Positions 22,701 through 32,019 of a stretch of DNA of 64,000 nt are shown piece by piece. Position 1 is the first letter of the stretch. Each line of letters begins with the position of its first letter. The notes below the pieces were generated by a model, which was given only the letters and a program-made list of their open reading frames with translations, searched no databases and had not been told where the DNA came from. Location: positions 744,001 to 808,000 of the forward strand of contig JAYJMM010000029.1 of NCBI GenBank assembly GCA_037349105.1. The letters are read 5' to 3'. Source of the stretch: Limnomonas spitsbergensis (lineage: Eukaryota > Chlorophyta > Chlorophyceae > Chlamydomonadales). The translations under genes were made by a program, and so were the position numbers.

Positions 22701-25700
22701 TAAACAACCAAGGCGACAGCTCGCCGCATGAATCCTCCCTGTGCAATGCCTCCCCTCTGATGCCATTGACTGCTGCTGCCACACTCAGGAGCTCAGCAAC
22801 ATCCTGGACCTCGTCCCGCGGCCCGGCGAGGGGCGTGAGAACACGTATGACCCTGATTTCGAGGAGGCGTTCCTAGAGGATACGCGGCGCCAGGAGCAGC
22901 AGGCACTAGCGCCTGCCCAGGAGAAGGACGTCATGGAGGACCCGGCGGAAGCCTCAGCGTCCTTGGACGCAGAGGAGAGGCAGCAAGGCGAGGCCAGCAC
23001 CTCCGCCACCGCCGCGGCCGTGGTGGCGGCTGCCGGGCCGGCCCCGGCGCCGCGCGTTGCCCGGAAGCGGAAACCCAAGCACCTGCTGCAGACGTGCGTA
23101 TTTTCGGCCACCCTGACACTGCCGGTGGAGGAGCGGCGGCGGCTGCGTAAGGGCGGTGGCGGCGCAGGGGGAGGCGCCACCCTGGAGAGCCTTATGGACA
23201 GGTGCGCGTGTGAATTGCACGAGGTAGGGGAGGCCTGGGGGAGACTCAGCGCTCAAGAGTCTCTTGGACTGGTGTGGGTGTTGGTGTATGGACGACTGGA
23301 TGGTTTGATGGGGGTGCGTTCAGGGGGGGCTTGAGGGAGGGGGGCTGTCTCCCTGCAGGGCGGGGGGGAGGAGTGCTTTACTCGTCCTTTGTGGGGTGAC
23401 CCAAAGCTGAAACACTCCGGGTAACTCCAGTATAGAATGGGCGACTGGGCTCACCAGGCCAGGCCAGGCCTTACACACATACAGGTAATGTGTTCTGCTT
23501 TGGGCTGCACAGCGCAGCTTGATCGTCCCCCGACCCCGACTCCGACCCCGCTTGCCGGAATCCCGCACCAGCTATGGGTCGCAGGCGCAGTCAGCCAGTC
23601 ACCCACTCCGGCGGCCATCTGCTGGATATGTGAGCGGAAAATAGGGGAGGGGATGTAGCCTAGGCCTTTGTGGGCCTCCTGATCCCCCCTAGGAGGCCTA
23701 CTAGGGGGGAAAAGGAGGGAATGTAGCCTTGGCCTTAGTGGCTGACACAGTCACACATCTGAGGGGCGGATTGGTGGTCAATCAAGCGAGCCATGGTTCC
23801 CCGCTGCAGGTGCAGTCAAACACCCTAAAGGCTGCCAGCTAGCCAACTAACTCGCCAGCAGTCTAGCCTGTCAGTCACGCGATCCTGACGCTTCCCCGTG
23901 GCATTCTCAAGCTCAAGGGGTTGCCTGCTTGCTGCCCAGCTTGCCCAGCCCGTCATTATTAAGCAAGCCCGCCTTCTTGCTGCATGTGCAGGCTGGTGTT
24001 CCGCGGCGATCCCAAGATCGTGGACCTGACCACCACGCGGCGGCTGGCCGCAAAGATTGAGGAGGCTCACATACAGTGCACTGACACGGAAAGGGACGAG
24101 GTGCTCTACTACCTGCTAGCAAAGTAGGTGCTAAGGGTTTAGATAGGTTTAGATTAGACACTAGAAAATATGAGATGCTCTACTACCGGCATCTCCTGGC
24201 TGAGTAAATGACGCAAATTTCCTATTTTTGTCATGCGTAGGCTGTGTTAGGATGCAAGGAGATTTATATGTTACACATCGCCTTGGACGCACATTAATGC
24301 TTGCCAGACAACCTCTGGCCAGCTGCCGGGTTGCTACCACTGGGCGGATGGGGACCAAACCTTGATCGGCCTGCGGCTGGTGCTACTACTTCTGTACCAA
24401 GCCACCCTAGCTATAGGCCGTGATGAGGCTGAACTCTAGCTGAACCTCCCTAAAACGAACAGCGGCGTTAGGCTTAACGCGGCACGGTGGGTGCCTGGCA
24501 GGCCCGGCCTGCGTGCGCGCTTGCCAGGGGCTTGCACACGGGGCTGCAATGCCTCCCACACCTGCAGCGCCGTAAGAGCGAGGTGGGCCTGCCCAACCCC
24601 GTCGCACGCACACTGTGGCGGCTCGGTCCTGACACAAGCTTTCCCTTTCCATCCCCCCTGCAGGCACCCGGGGCGCACCCTGGTCTTCGTCAACGCCATA
24701 TCGGCGGTGCGCCGAGTGGCGGCCATCCTCAAGGCCCTGGGCCTGCCCACACACGCCCTGCATGCGCAGCAGCAACAGCGGCAGCGCCTGAAGGTGCGCA
24801 TGGGTGGCAGCTATTGCGGGTTAGGGTAAACGTACGAGGTCCGTTGTCTTCCCAAACTACATTATTTTGTTCAGTTTGATGAGCTTTCTGGGGGGCATGC
24901 TTACACTGAATGAATGAATAAATTACTGACTGACTGACTGACTGACTGACTGACTGACTGACTGACTGAAAGGAGTGCAGCGCTATCTTACCCTGAGCCC
25001 GGGGAGGAACACCCAAGCCTGGACGCCTAATGCCTCGTTGTATTTTCATTTGTTTCCGCTTCCTCTTCCAGGCTGTGGACCGATTCAAGGCCAATGAGCA
25101 GGCTGTGCTGGTCGCGACTGACGTTGCGGCGCGTGGTCTGGACATCAAGGGTGTGAGGTGCGGCCTTGGGCTTATTTTAGGGTGCTGTTACCACGATTTA
25201 GTTACATCCGGCCTACTGCTGCCAGGGCTTGGTGCTGGAAGCCCCCCTGCTGGTTCAAATGCAGGTCAGCTGGTCAGTCAAGTTTTTACTATAGGTGGCC
25301 GCTTGGTAGCCCCCAAAAGTGATCTGGTGCGCACTTACAGGACCCTTGGTGTTGAGGCAGCATGCTCACGCGCCCCCACCTTCCAGCCTCGATAGAATGA
25401 TATCCCATGTCTGCGTCCCCCTCCTTCAAAACCCTGAACCCTCCTTCACAGATGCGTCATCCACTACCAGCTGCCTGCTACTGCTGACACGTACATCCAC
25501 CGCTCGGGTCGTACCGCCCGTGCTGACGAGGATGGCGTGAGCATTGCGCTGGTCACGCCGCGAGAGCAACCGAGGTGGAATGCGCTGGTCAGGGCGCTGG
25601 CTCGCCCGCAGCCAATGGCGATCTTCCCGCTGGATCGCACGCTCATGCCGCAGGTGAGAGGGGTATGAGCTGGGGAACGGGGGGTCAGGGGTTGCTGCAG

Positions 25701-28470
25701 AGAGTGTATTTGCCTTCTACAGGACGGGTGTTGTGACGATCCTCATAGCACGTGAAGGGCGTTCAGTACATCTGGATCCTTTGGTCTGACTGGTTAGAAC
25801 GCTGCTGGTATCTTCCTTTTGCAAGGCATACACTTGCTGCAGGTGAGTGGGGACGGGGCGCGGCTGTAGAGTAGGCACTGCAGTGGGCCTGTTGGATCTT
25901 GTTTCTTCGGGCGATGATGGACGTTCCTGTCGATCGATAGGTAGAAGGCCAGCCAAGCTCACCCCAGGCCCACGGTGACTTGTCTTCACTTGAAAAAGAC
26001 GACATTGTGATAACTTGTCATGGAGGGGTACGGTGTGGTGGCACTGAAGGCTGGACTATTGGTTACCCCAGGGTGGGGTAACCCCCTCGCGCTCAATTTG
26101 GGGTCCCAACAGGTGGAGGCGCTTAGCACCCTTACCTGTTGGGACCATCAATTGAGCGCTTGTGGTGCAGATCCCATGGGCGGTTCAATTGGGGAAAACA
26201 CCCGCCAGGAAATGGAAGAAAGGGGCTCTAACCCGATGGGACTCTACCCTGCAGTATGGGATTTGTGGATGTGGGGCTCGTATTTTGCATTTGGTGGTCT
26301 TGTGATATTCGTTGAGATCACCAAATGCAACATGCGAGCCCAGCGTACATTCGGTGGTCTTGTGATGTTGGGCAAGACCTGTTGCATGCGCTGCCCGCCT
26401 GGGGAAATAATGACTGCCCTGATTCCTTTGTGTGTGATCGTGTTTAATTGAAAGGGGAGTTCAGCTACATGATTGGAGCCCACGGCCGGGAGGTCAAGTG
26501 CAGCAAGCCCTGCTGCTTAGCCCTCTGCCAGCCTCCTGGCATCATGCCTGGAGGCTGGCAGTGGGCGGCAAGCACTGGGCCCATCGGCCCAGTCTTTTCC
26601 GCCCAGCAGCCTGCTTAAGGCGGCCTGATGTGCGTTGAAGTCACCGCCGGAGCACATCGATGCTCGTACAACTTGCTGAGACGTGGCCGGGCTGCCTAAG
26701 CAACTGCTGCTTTTGCCGTTGACATTGTTTGAAAAAGATGGAAACATGGTCCGTGTGTGTGCTGCTCATGAAGCTTGCTGAGACCTGGCTGGGCTGCCTT
26801 TGCAGCTACTGCTGTTGCTGTTGACATTGTTTGGAAAGGATGGAAACGTGGTCCGTGTGTGCGCAGGTGCATACGAGGGTCAAGCTGGCCATGCGGTTGG
26901 ATGAGATATTGCGAGCCGAGCGGAAGCTCAAGGCTGAGTCTGCATGGACGCGGACCAATGCCGAGGCGATGGAGGTGGATCTGAGTGACGAAGGGAGTGA
27001 TGCGGAGATGGAAAGCAAGGTGGGAGGGCAGGGAGAGGGGGGGGAGGCATGTGTCAATGTTTTCAGGGTGTTTCAGCTAGAAATTAGGTGCATAACAACT
27101 TCAGGACTTATGGCTAGGGTGGCTTGGGGCAGCAGGACCTGCTTCTTGGGCCACTAGCTTCAGGCCACCGGTGGTAGGCCATTTGAAGCTTGGTCCCAGA
27201 ATTGAGGAGGTGTGTGAGGAGAGCTCCAGAAATCCCTCATAGGCCTGTTTCTAAGTGCCCTCAAACGGTTTGGGGGGTGGGAGCCCCATCACCTCCCCTC
27301 CATCTAATGATTTCCTGTATTCCGTACCTTGCATTGTTAATTTGGCACGCCTCAGCTACAATTCAGATATAACCCGGCATGCGACCAGGGAAGCCCTGGT
27401 GCGAAAAGACCTACTGCCCGGTATAGCATTGATCCCGATCCGCCCCCAGTGGTGGCCGCTGGGCAGCCCACGGAAGTCTGTCAGGCACGCTCTCCACCCT
27501 CAAGAAACACTGATGTCCAGCCACACCCCTTCATCTTCTGAATTTGTGCGGCCCTCTCATGGCTGCCACGCAGGCTAAGAGCTCCGCAGCCAAGGCGCTC
27601 CAGGGACAGCTCGCCCTTCTGCTGGCTGCGCCCCTGGCGCCCAAGATGAGTGGCCTCTACTTTACAGGAGGCGTGGCGGCTCAGGTGGCACATGGCGCAG
27701 GGCTACGGGCGACAGCCGACTCGCCCGACTCGCACGTTGTCGTACCCGCTGAGACCGTCAATAAGGTGCGGGGTTGGAAAGAGGATCTTCAGAGGAGCGC
27801 ACTAAATGGCATACAGGGGCTTATCATTTTGTTTGCGGTGTTCATCATTTCTGTACAGAGGTTTAGTTGGTGTGTTGGACCCCAGGAGTCTCCGAGGGGG
27901 GGGGGGTGTTTTTGGACTGGACAGCAGCTGGGTCTTGAGCCGCCTGCATCTACCTCAGTCGTTACCCGTCCTCAGTCATGTTCCGGTCTTCCTTCTGGCA
28001 TTAATGCCTACAGACCCGCTTGCTGTGCGTTAAGTGTCCTGACCTTAGAGAGGCATGTCGTTTGTCGGGCTGAGGAATATCTCTGGACTGGACCGCAGCG
28101 TCTCCTGATATGCCTCCTGCCTGCCTCCTGTCCGCTTTGAGAACCTCTTCAGGCAGTGGCCATGGCCAACCAGCTGCAGCAGAGCAAGGATGCTGTCCTA
28201 GCTCAGCAGATCAAGAAGAAGAAGCAGAAGCCTCAGCCAGGGGCAGCAGGAGCGGTAGTCAGCAAGCGTGCGGGCAAGAAGGCGGACCCGCAGAGGCAGC
28301 AGCACAGCAAGTGGCAGAGCCCTGCGCAATTAGCCCGGAAGCTGATCGCCAAGAACGAGCTGAAAAAGAAGCAAAAACGCGGCCTGGTGGTGATCCCAGC
28401 GGCCTTTGGGCGAGATGCCCAGGGCACGGATGCACTAGCAGCCTTGCGCAAAATGAAGGCGGGCGTATGA
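16789..28470 (+). CDS. DDX24: DEAD-box RNA helicase, DDX24/Mak5 type
   Basis: Thirteen exons: 16789-17143, 17632-18221, 18989-19129, 20111-20206, 20554-20796, 22789-23201, 23992-24123, 24664-24793, 25072-25157, 25452-25653, 26867-27019, 27574-27765, 28153-28470. All phases close, giving 1016 residues. The first ATG fits but an upstream exon cannot be excluded. The N-terminal [13 protein letters not shown] is typical of DDX24/Mak5. A lysine-rich linker with predicted coiled coil follows, then the helicase core: Q-motif region near 316-325, GSGKT 345-349, PTREL 387-391, DEAD 463-466, SAT 581-583, ARGLD 720-724 and HRSGR 744-748. An acidic, alanine-rich insert separates DEAD from SAT, as in this subfamily. 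The C-terminus is basic. Mak5/DDX24 proteins act in 60S ribosomal subunit assembly in the nucleolus; that role here is inferred from the family. Confidence 0.93.
17445..17606 (-). repeat. MITE-like element, copy 8 (helicase intron 1)
   Basis: Contains GGGACCAAACCTTGAGCAGC, CAGCAGGATCTGCTGCAC and CATGATGTAACTGAG. Its end lies about 25 bp from the acceptor of the second helicase exon. Confidence 0.6.
18242..18497 (-). repeat. MITE-like element, copy 9, with a truncated left-end duplicate
   Basis: A nearly full copy (about 18325-18497, ending ACTGTAAACACTGGG) is preceded at 18242-18290 by a second left end with the shared word CTCCAGACCTCCTTTG. Between them lies the small palindrome GTTTAGGGTTTAGGAAACCC. 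All of this is in helicase intron 2. Confidence 0.6.
18540..18705. repeat. degenerate tandem repeat, three units of about 70 bp
   Basis: Words of the form GAGCCCAAGACCAACAGATT and GGGATGAGCT recur at about 18545, 18608 and 18668 with drift. In helicase intron 2. Confidence 0.55.
19598..19985. repeat. 48-bp minisatellite, eight copies
   Basis: The unit (CTTATATGGCTTAACAGTGC and CTCCATCCCACTGTTATGTT) repeats eight times almost without change. Because 48 is a multiple of three, several frames on both strands stay open for 120-160 codons. It lies in helicase intron 3, and the repetitive frames it creates are not genes. Confidence 0.95.
20868..20918. repeat. GGGA microsatellite
   Basis: About ten GGGA/GGAG units in helicase intron 5. 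A G-rich run that could form quadruplex structures. Confidence 0.9.
21295..22700. repeat. long tandem array, about 240-bp units, five to six copies
   Basis: Each unit opens with AAACTAGCTGTTGGCTCCTT and CGTGGCCTGTCCGCTCTGAT, near 21300, 21538, 21777, 22127 and 22374. Later in the unit come CCATGCATGGGCTGACAGT and GGCTGTC. Spacing is 238, 239, 350 and 247 bp; the long one has an internal partial duplication. The array fills most of the 2-kb helicase intron 5. Confidence 0.85.
24300..24463 (-). repeat. MITE-like element, copy 10 (helicase intron 7)
   Basis: Contains CCACTGGGCGGATGGGGACC, AAACCTTGATCGGCC, TAGGCCGTGATGAGGCTGAA and CCCTAAAACGAACAG. Confidence 0.7.
24924..24969. repeat. CTGA microsatellite
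   Basis: About eleven GACT units in helicase intron 8. Confidence 0.95.
26450..26640 (+). repeat. MITE-like element, copy 11 (helicase intron 10)
   Basis: Contains GCAGCAAGCCCTGCTGCTTA, TGGGCCCATCGGCCCAGTC and GCCCAGCAGCCTGCTTAAGG. Confidence 0.65.
26671..26870 (+). repeat. tandem duplication reaching the acceptor of helicase exon 11
   Basis: Two units of about 100 bp share CTTGCTGAGAC, GACATTGTTTG and GATGGAAACRTGGTCCGTGT. Only the second unit ends in the functional acceptor GCGCAG. Confidence 0.85.
27050..27205 (+). repeat. MITE-like element, copy 12 (helicase intron 11)
   Basis: Contains CAGGGTGTTTCAGCTAGAAA and GCAGCAGGACCTGCTTCTTG, truncated on the right. A second, more complete copy follows in the same intron. 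Confidence 0.6.
27330..27510 (+). repeat. MITE-like element, copy 13 (helicase intron 11)
   Basis: Contains CGCCTCAGCTACAATTCAGA, CCCCCAGTGGTGGCCGCTGG and ends CAAGAAACACTG. Confidence 0.65.
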
Positions 28471-28654
28471 GGTTATGATCCCCGCCTTGCTTTGCTTGTG
28501 AACTGATCACACCCCCGGAGAAATTCATGTATTCAATTACTCGACACTTGTTTCCATGTTCAAGTGTGGGCACAACATGTCTAGTAGCTGGTCAGGGCCC
28601 TCCCCCGTATGTGGGCCCTGGGCAAGCTCTTGTGAGTTCAGCACGTCTGCGTTA

Positions 28655-28830
28655 TCTGCTTGTGAAGTTTGTGAAGTTTTTGCAGTCCATCAGAGCGCCA
28701 CATTTGATGCATGGGACATATGCCCGTACACCGGTACAAACACTTGATACACTTGGACAGAAAGCGAAAACCAGTGACCCCCTGGGCAAGCAACTAGCAC
28801 ACAACCACGCTTGTGGCAGTGCTGCATGAC
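28655..28830 (-). mobile_element. solo 3' end of LINE family A
   Basis: Minus-strand copy of the family A tail, from CAACTAGCACACAACCACGC back to the terminus. Its 3' terminus shows two adjacent AACTTCACA words, suggesting the element ends in a short tandem tail. Confidence 0.8.
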
Positions 28831-28899
28831 TAGTGCGTGCTGCCTACTTCAGGGAGGAAGGGGAAGCAAAACAAAGTAGCAGAAGCACCGATATGCCAC

Positions 28900-31470
28900 T
28901 CCGGATTGGCCCGTCTTGTCAGGGTACATGATTACAACTTTCTCAAGCTTGGCTGAAGCATGGCCAGCAGTAGGGGCGTGGGCACCCATGCTGCCATACA
29001 TGCCCCCCAACACTCCCGTATGCACCTCACGCATGGGACCGTCTAGGCCCGCCGCACGTCCACACCGCGGCGGGCCTAGACGGCCTGGCGGCACCCTTTA
29101 TCAAGTTGGCTATGGTAGAGGACGCTTCAGAGGGGGAGCAACGGCATGTGCTGAGGGATCTGCTGCAAGACTGGTTGGCTGCAATGGCGGTGCGGGGGGG
29201 AATGCCTAGTGCCTGGCCGCCAGTCAGGATTCAGCCTGTTTACATTAAGGGCGACCCCCTTGATCCCGGTAATTACCGGCCCATCGCCATCACTAGCGTG
29301 CTTTACCGGCTGTATGCCGGCATGCTCACTGCCATCACTGATGAGTGGGTGCGATTGCACGGCCAAGTCCCTCCTGAGCAGTCTGGTTTTCAAAAGCGCC
29401 GTAGCACGCTCAAGGCTGCTTTCCTCCTCCAGTCCATGCTGAACAGGCAGCTCGAGGCCGTGGCAAGCTACACGTGGCCTTTGTGGACTTCACAAAGGCA
29501 TATGACAGCTTGCCCCAGGAGCAGCTGTGGCGGCATTTATGCGAGCATCTTCACATGCCTGCATGCCTGTTACGCGCGGTGCAAGCGCATTATGCCAGTG
29601 CAGTTTACACGCTCACTGACGGCCACAAGCGCACTGGTCCAGTGCCTTGCACCAGAGGCATCAAGCAGGGCTGCCCCCTGAGCCCCCTGCTCCGTAGCCT
29701 TTACCTCAGTGACCTGCCGGCCATTATCGCAGCCAAGTGCCCGGCAGAGGGCATTGAGCTGCAGGCGGGGCGACAGCTACGCTGCCTGCTGTATGCAGAC
29801 GACCGCTCCCTGATAGCCCGCACCCCAGCAGGGCTGCAACGCATGCTTGATGCCTTGCATGACTATGCGGCACATCAACAGCTTCAGGTCAATGTCAGTA
29901 AGACAGAGATCATGGAGTTTGGATGCCGCTTAGTAGCGCAGCGCCGACAGCCAGCCCATGTTTGAGTTTACGGCCCTGACCGTGCCATGTTGAAGCGTGT
30001 CCAAGAATTCAAGTTCGTGGGCATCACTCAGCACGAAAGCGGCGGCCTGAAGTGGGCCATGGAGGGTAGAGAGGCGCCTTTGGCTGCCGCGCTGCACCGC
30101 GTTCGCCGCATGGCAGCCAAGGTGGGCCTCAGGCGCCATCGTCCAACCCGCATCAGGTTGGTAGCTGTGTACTCAGCGCCTGCGGCCAACTATGGCGACG
30201 TGGTGTGGCCCATTAGCCACCTTCGGCCGCGGCAATGTCTCTCCAGCAAAATGTAGTCCAGCTTGCTTCAGCACCTACGCCAGGCTGCGGGGCTACCTGC
30301 ATCAGCCGCCAGTTGGGGAGTCTTGAGAGAGCTGCAGCTCCAGCCACTACAGCGAGACTGGTGGACCCATATCCTCCGCTTCTACAATGCAGCGGTGGCA
30401 CCGGCGGCACAGCAATACAGCCCTCTCATGGCTCAAGCCATAGCAGCAGATATGCAGCTTGCAGTCAGCCAGGGCACTGGCGGCCGCACCTGGTGCTCTG
30501 ATCTGCTGGGTGCATTAGAGGAGCTGGAGCGGGGGGCAGCCACCCCCCCCCTTGCGCGAGGCAGCAGCTGCCCTACAGTGCCTACCCGTCACAGAGGTGT
30601 TGGCACTCGTTGACGCAGCCTACGAGCAAGCACGGCTGGACGCAAGCGGCGGTGGGGACCCCAGGGACCCTACCACCGAGCACAGATCTGCGGCGACCTA
30701 CCGCGCATGGTTCCAGTCCACGGCAGGTGCCGTGCTGGCGCAAGCCAAGAGCCGCACTAGCCAAAGGGAGTGTGCTTGTGTGTGCATAACTTTGCGACTG
30801 CGGCTCGGCGCGATCAGCACGGCTGATACCAGAGGACGGCGCAACGGTCAGCGGCGAGAGGCACGCTGCTGCCAGAGGTGTTGGGCACGGGGGGATAGCG
30901 AGCAGGTGGAGGATGCGCTACATGTGTGCTTCCAGTGCCCAAGTGTCAGGGATCAGTTACGGGAGCGGGGGGGGGCAGGTCCTCCGGGCACTGCCACAAA
31001 CTTCCACCAGCTGTACCAGGCTGAGCAGGGGTGTGATGCACTTCCTCTTGTGGACTGTGCTGTAGGCATTTTTGAGGGTTAGTCTCCAGGGATTCTGGGG
31101 CGCCAGTGTCGTTTGCCTTTCTGGCCTTCCCTTTTGGTCCTTTCTTTTTGTTGTTGTTTGCCCCCTTTTTAGTTTCTTCTCTTCTCCCTTCTGATCAGTG
31201 GGGCGCCCTCGCGGCCAAGCAGGGGTGGGATACGCTTGCTTTTGTGGACTTTGTGGACTTTTTCTTTTCTCAGAGGCTTTGTTGAGGGCTAGTCTCTTGT
31301 GGAACTCAGGTGTCGGACTTGGTCTTCTCTGCCTTCCCGTCCTCTCCTTTTGTTCCTGCCTGTTCCCCCCTCTTCCTTTCAGTGTCTTCTTTTCTCCCTT
31401 CTGAACAGTTGGGCACCCACGCGGCCGAGCTTTGAGCGGGCCCAGAGGTGTAACGTTATTGACCTCACGC
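28900..31470 (+). pseudogene. broken non-LTR retrotransposon, family B
   Basis: Reverse transcriptase sequence runs on the plus strand but changes frame several times: about 29106-29470, 29474-29965, 29987-30256, 30263-30560 and 30552-31082, with a stop at 29963-29965. Recognisable pieces in order are PGNYRPIAI, PEQSGFQKRRST, VDFTKAYDSLPQ, GIKQGCPLSPLL and LLYADDRSLIA (the catalytic YADD), then VNVSKTEIMEFG. A C-terminal cysteine/histidine cluster (CCQRCW, HVCFQCP) follows near 30870-30945. After the last stop a pyrimidine-rich 3' region continues to about 31470, with two related blocks around CTTCTGATCAGTGGGGCGCC and ending near GGTGTAACGTTATTGACC. It is not functional as read. The 5' end is not defined. 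Confidence 0.85.
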
Positions 31471-32019
31471 ATGGGCAATTGGGCATGCTCACGAGTTCTT
31501 CGGGGAGGCGAACCCCCTCGGGTCCTTTACTAGTGATTATAATGGGAACCCGTTGACCCTGACGGACGTGATTGCGTCGGTCTGTGTCTGCAGCTGTCTT
31601 GGATATGTATCCGGCATGGTCGTGGGCCGTGACTGCATTCATGAGCGAGTGCGTGGTGCCGGAGCAAGTCCCTCGCTTGAGGCATGTTAATGAGGTGAAG
31701 CAAGGAAATATTAGAGCCACCTGTCGTCACAGCCCCGCCACCGTCACCACAAATTATAAGGGACATCTCAGTGGATATCCTTGCATGGTAAACCTTACTC
31801 AAGACGGAACACGACGACATGCCTCGACTCAAGCTTCACTTTCGTCTCCCGATATTTGCGGCCAGTCGTACCTCCCGTGATTTGCGACCGAAACAAACAC
31901 TCGGCCGACCGCACGCCTCGGTCCGCCGGCATTGCGCCCGTCAGTCGACTTGACCTCTCATCGGCGCATCCTTTTTAAATTCAATCCCCCATCTTCGTCA
32001 TTCAGCATGCCATCTGAGG
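31471..32019. other. stretch without a recognised gene, upstream of the RING-CH gene
   Basis: I see no supported exon. It separates LINE family B debris from the RING-CH start codon and probably holds that gene's promoter and leader. The part around 31560-31980 has no repeat that I recognise. Confidence 0.5.

Noticed and set aside
25765..25855. A tRNA-like patch (GGTCTGACTGGTTAGAACGC)
   Set aside because: It resembles an A box, but there is no B box and no cloverleaf could be drawn. It lies in a helicase intron.
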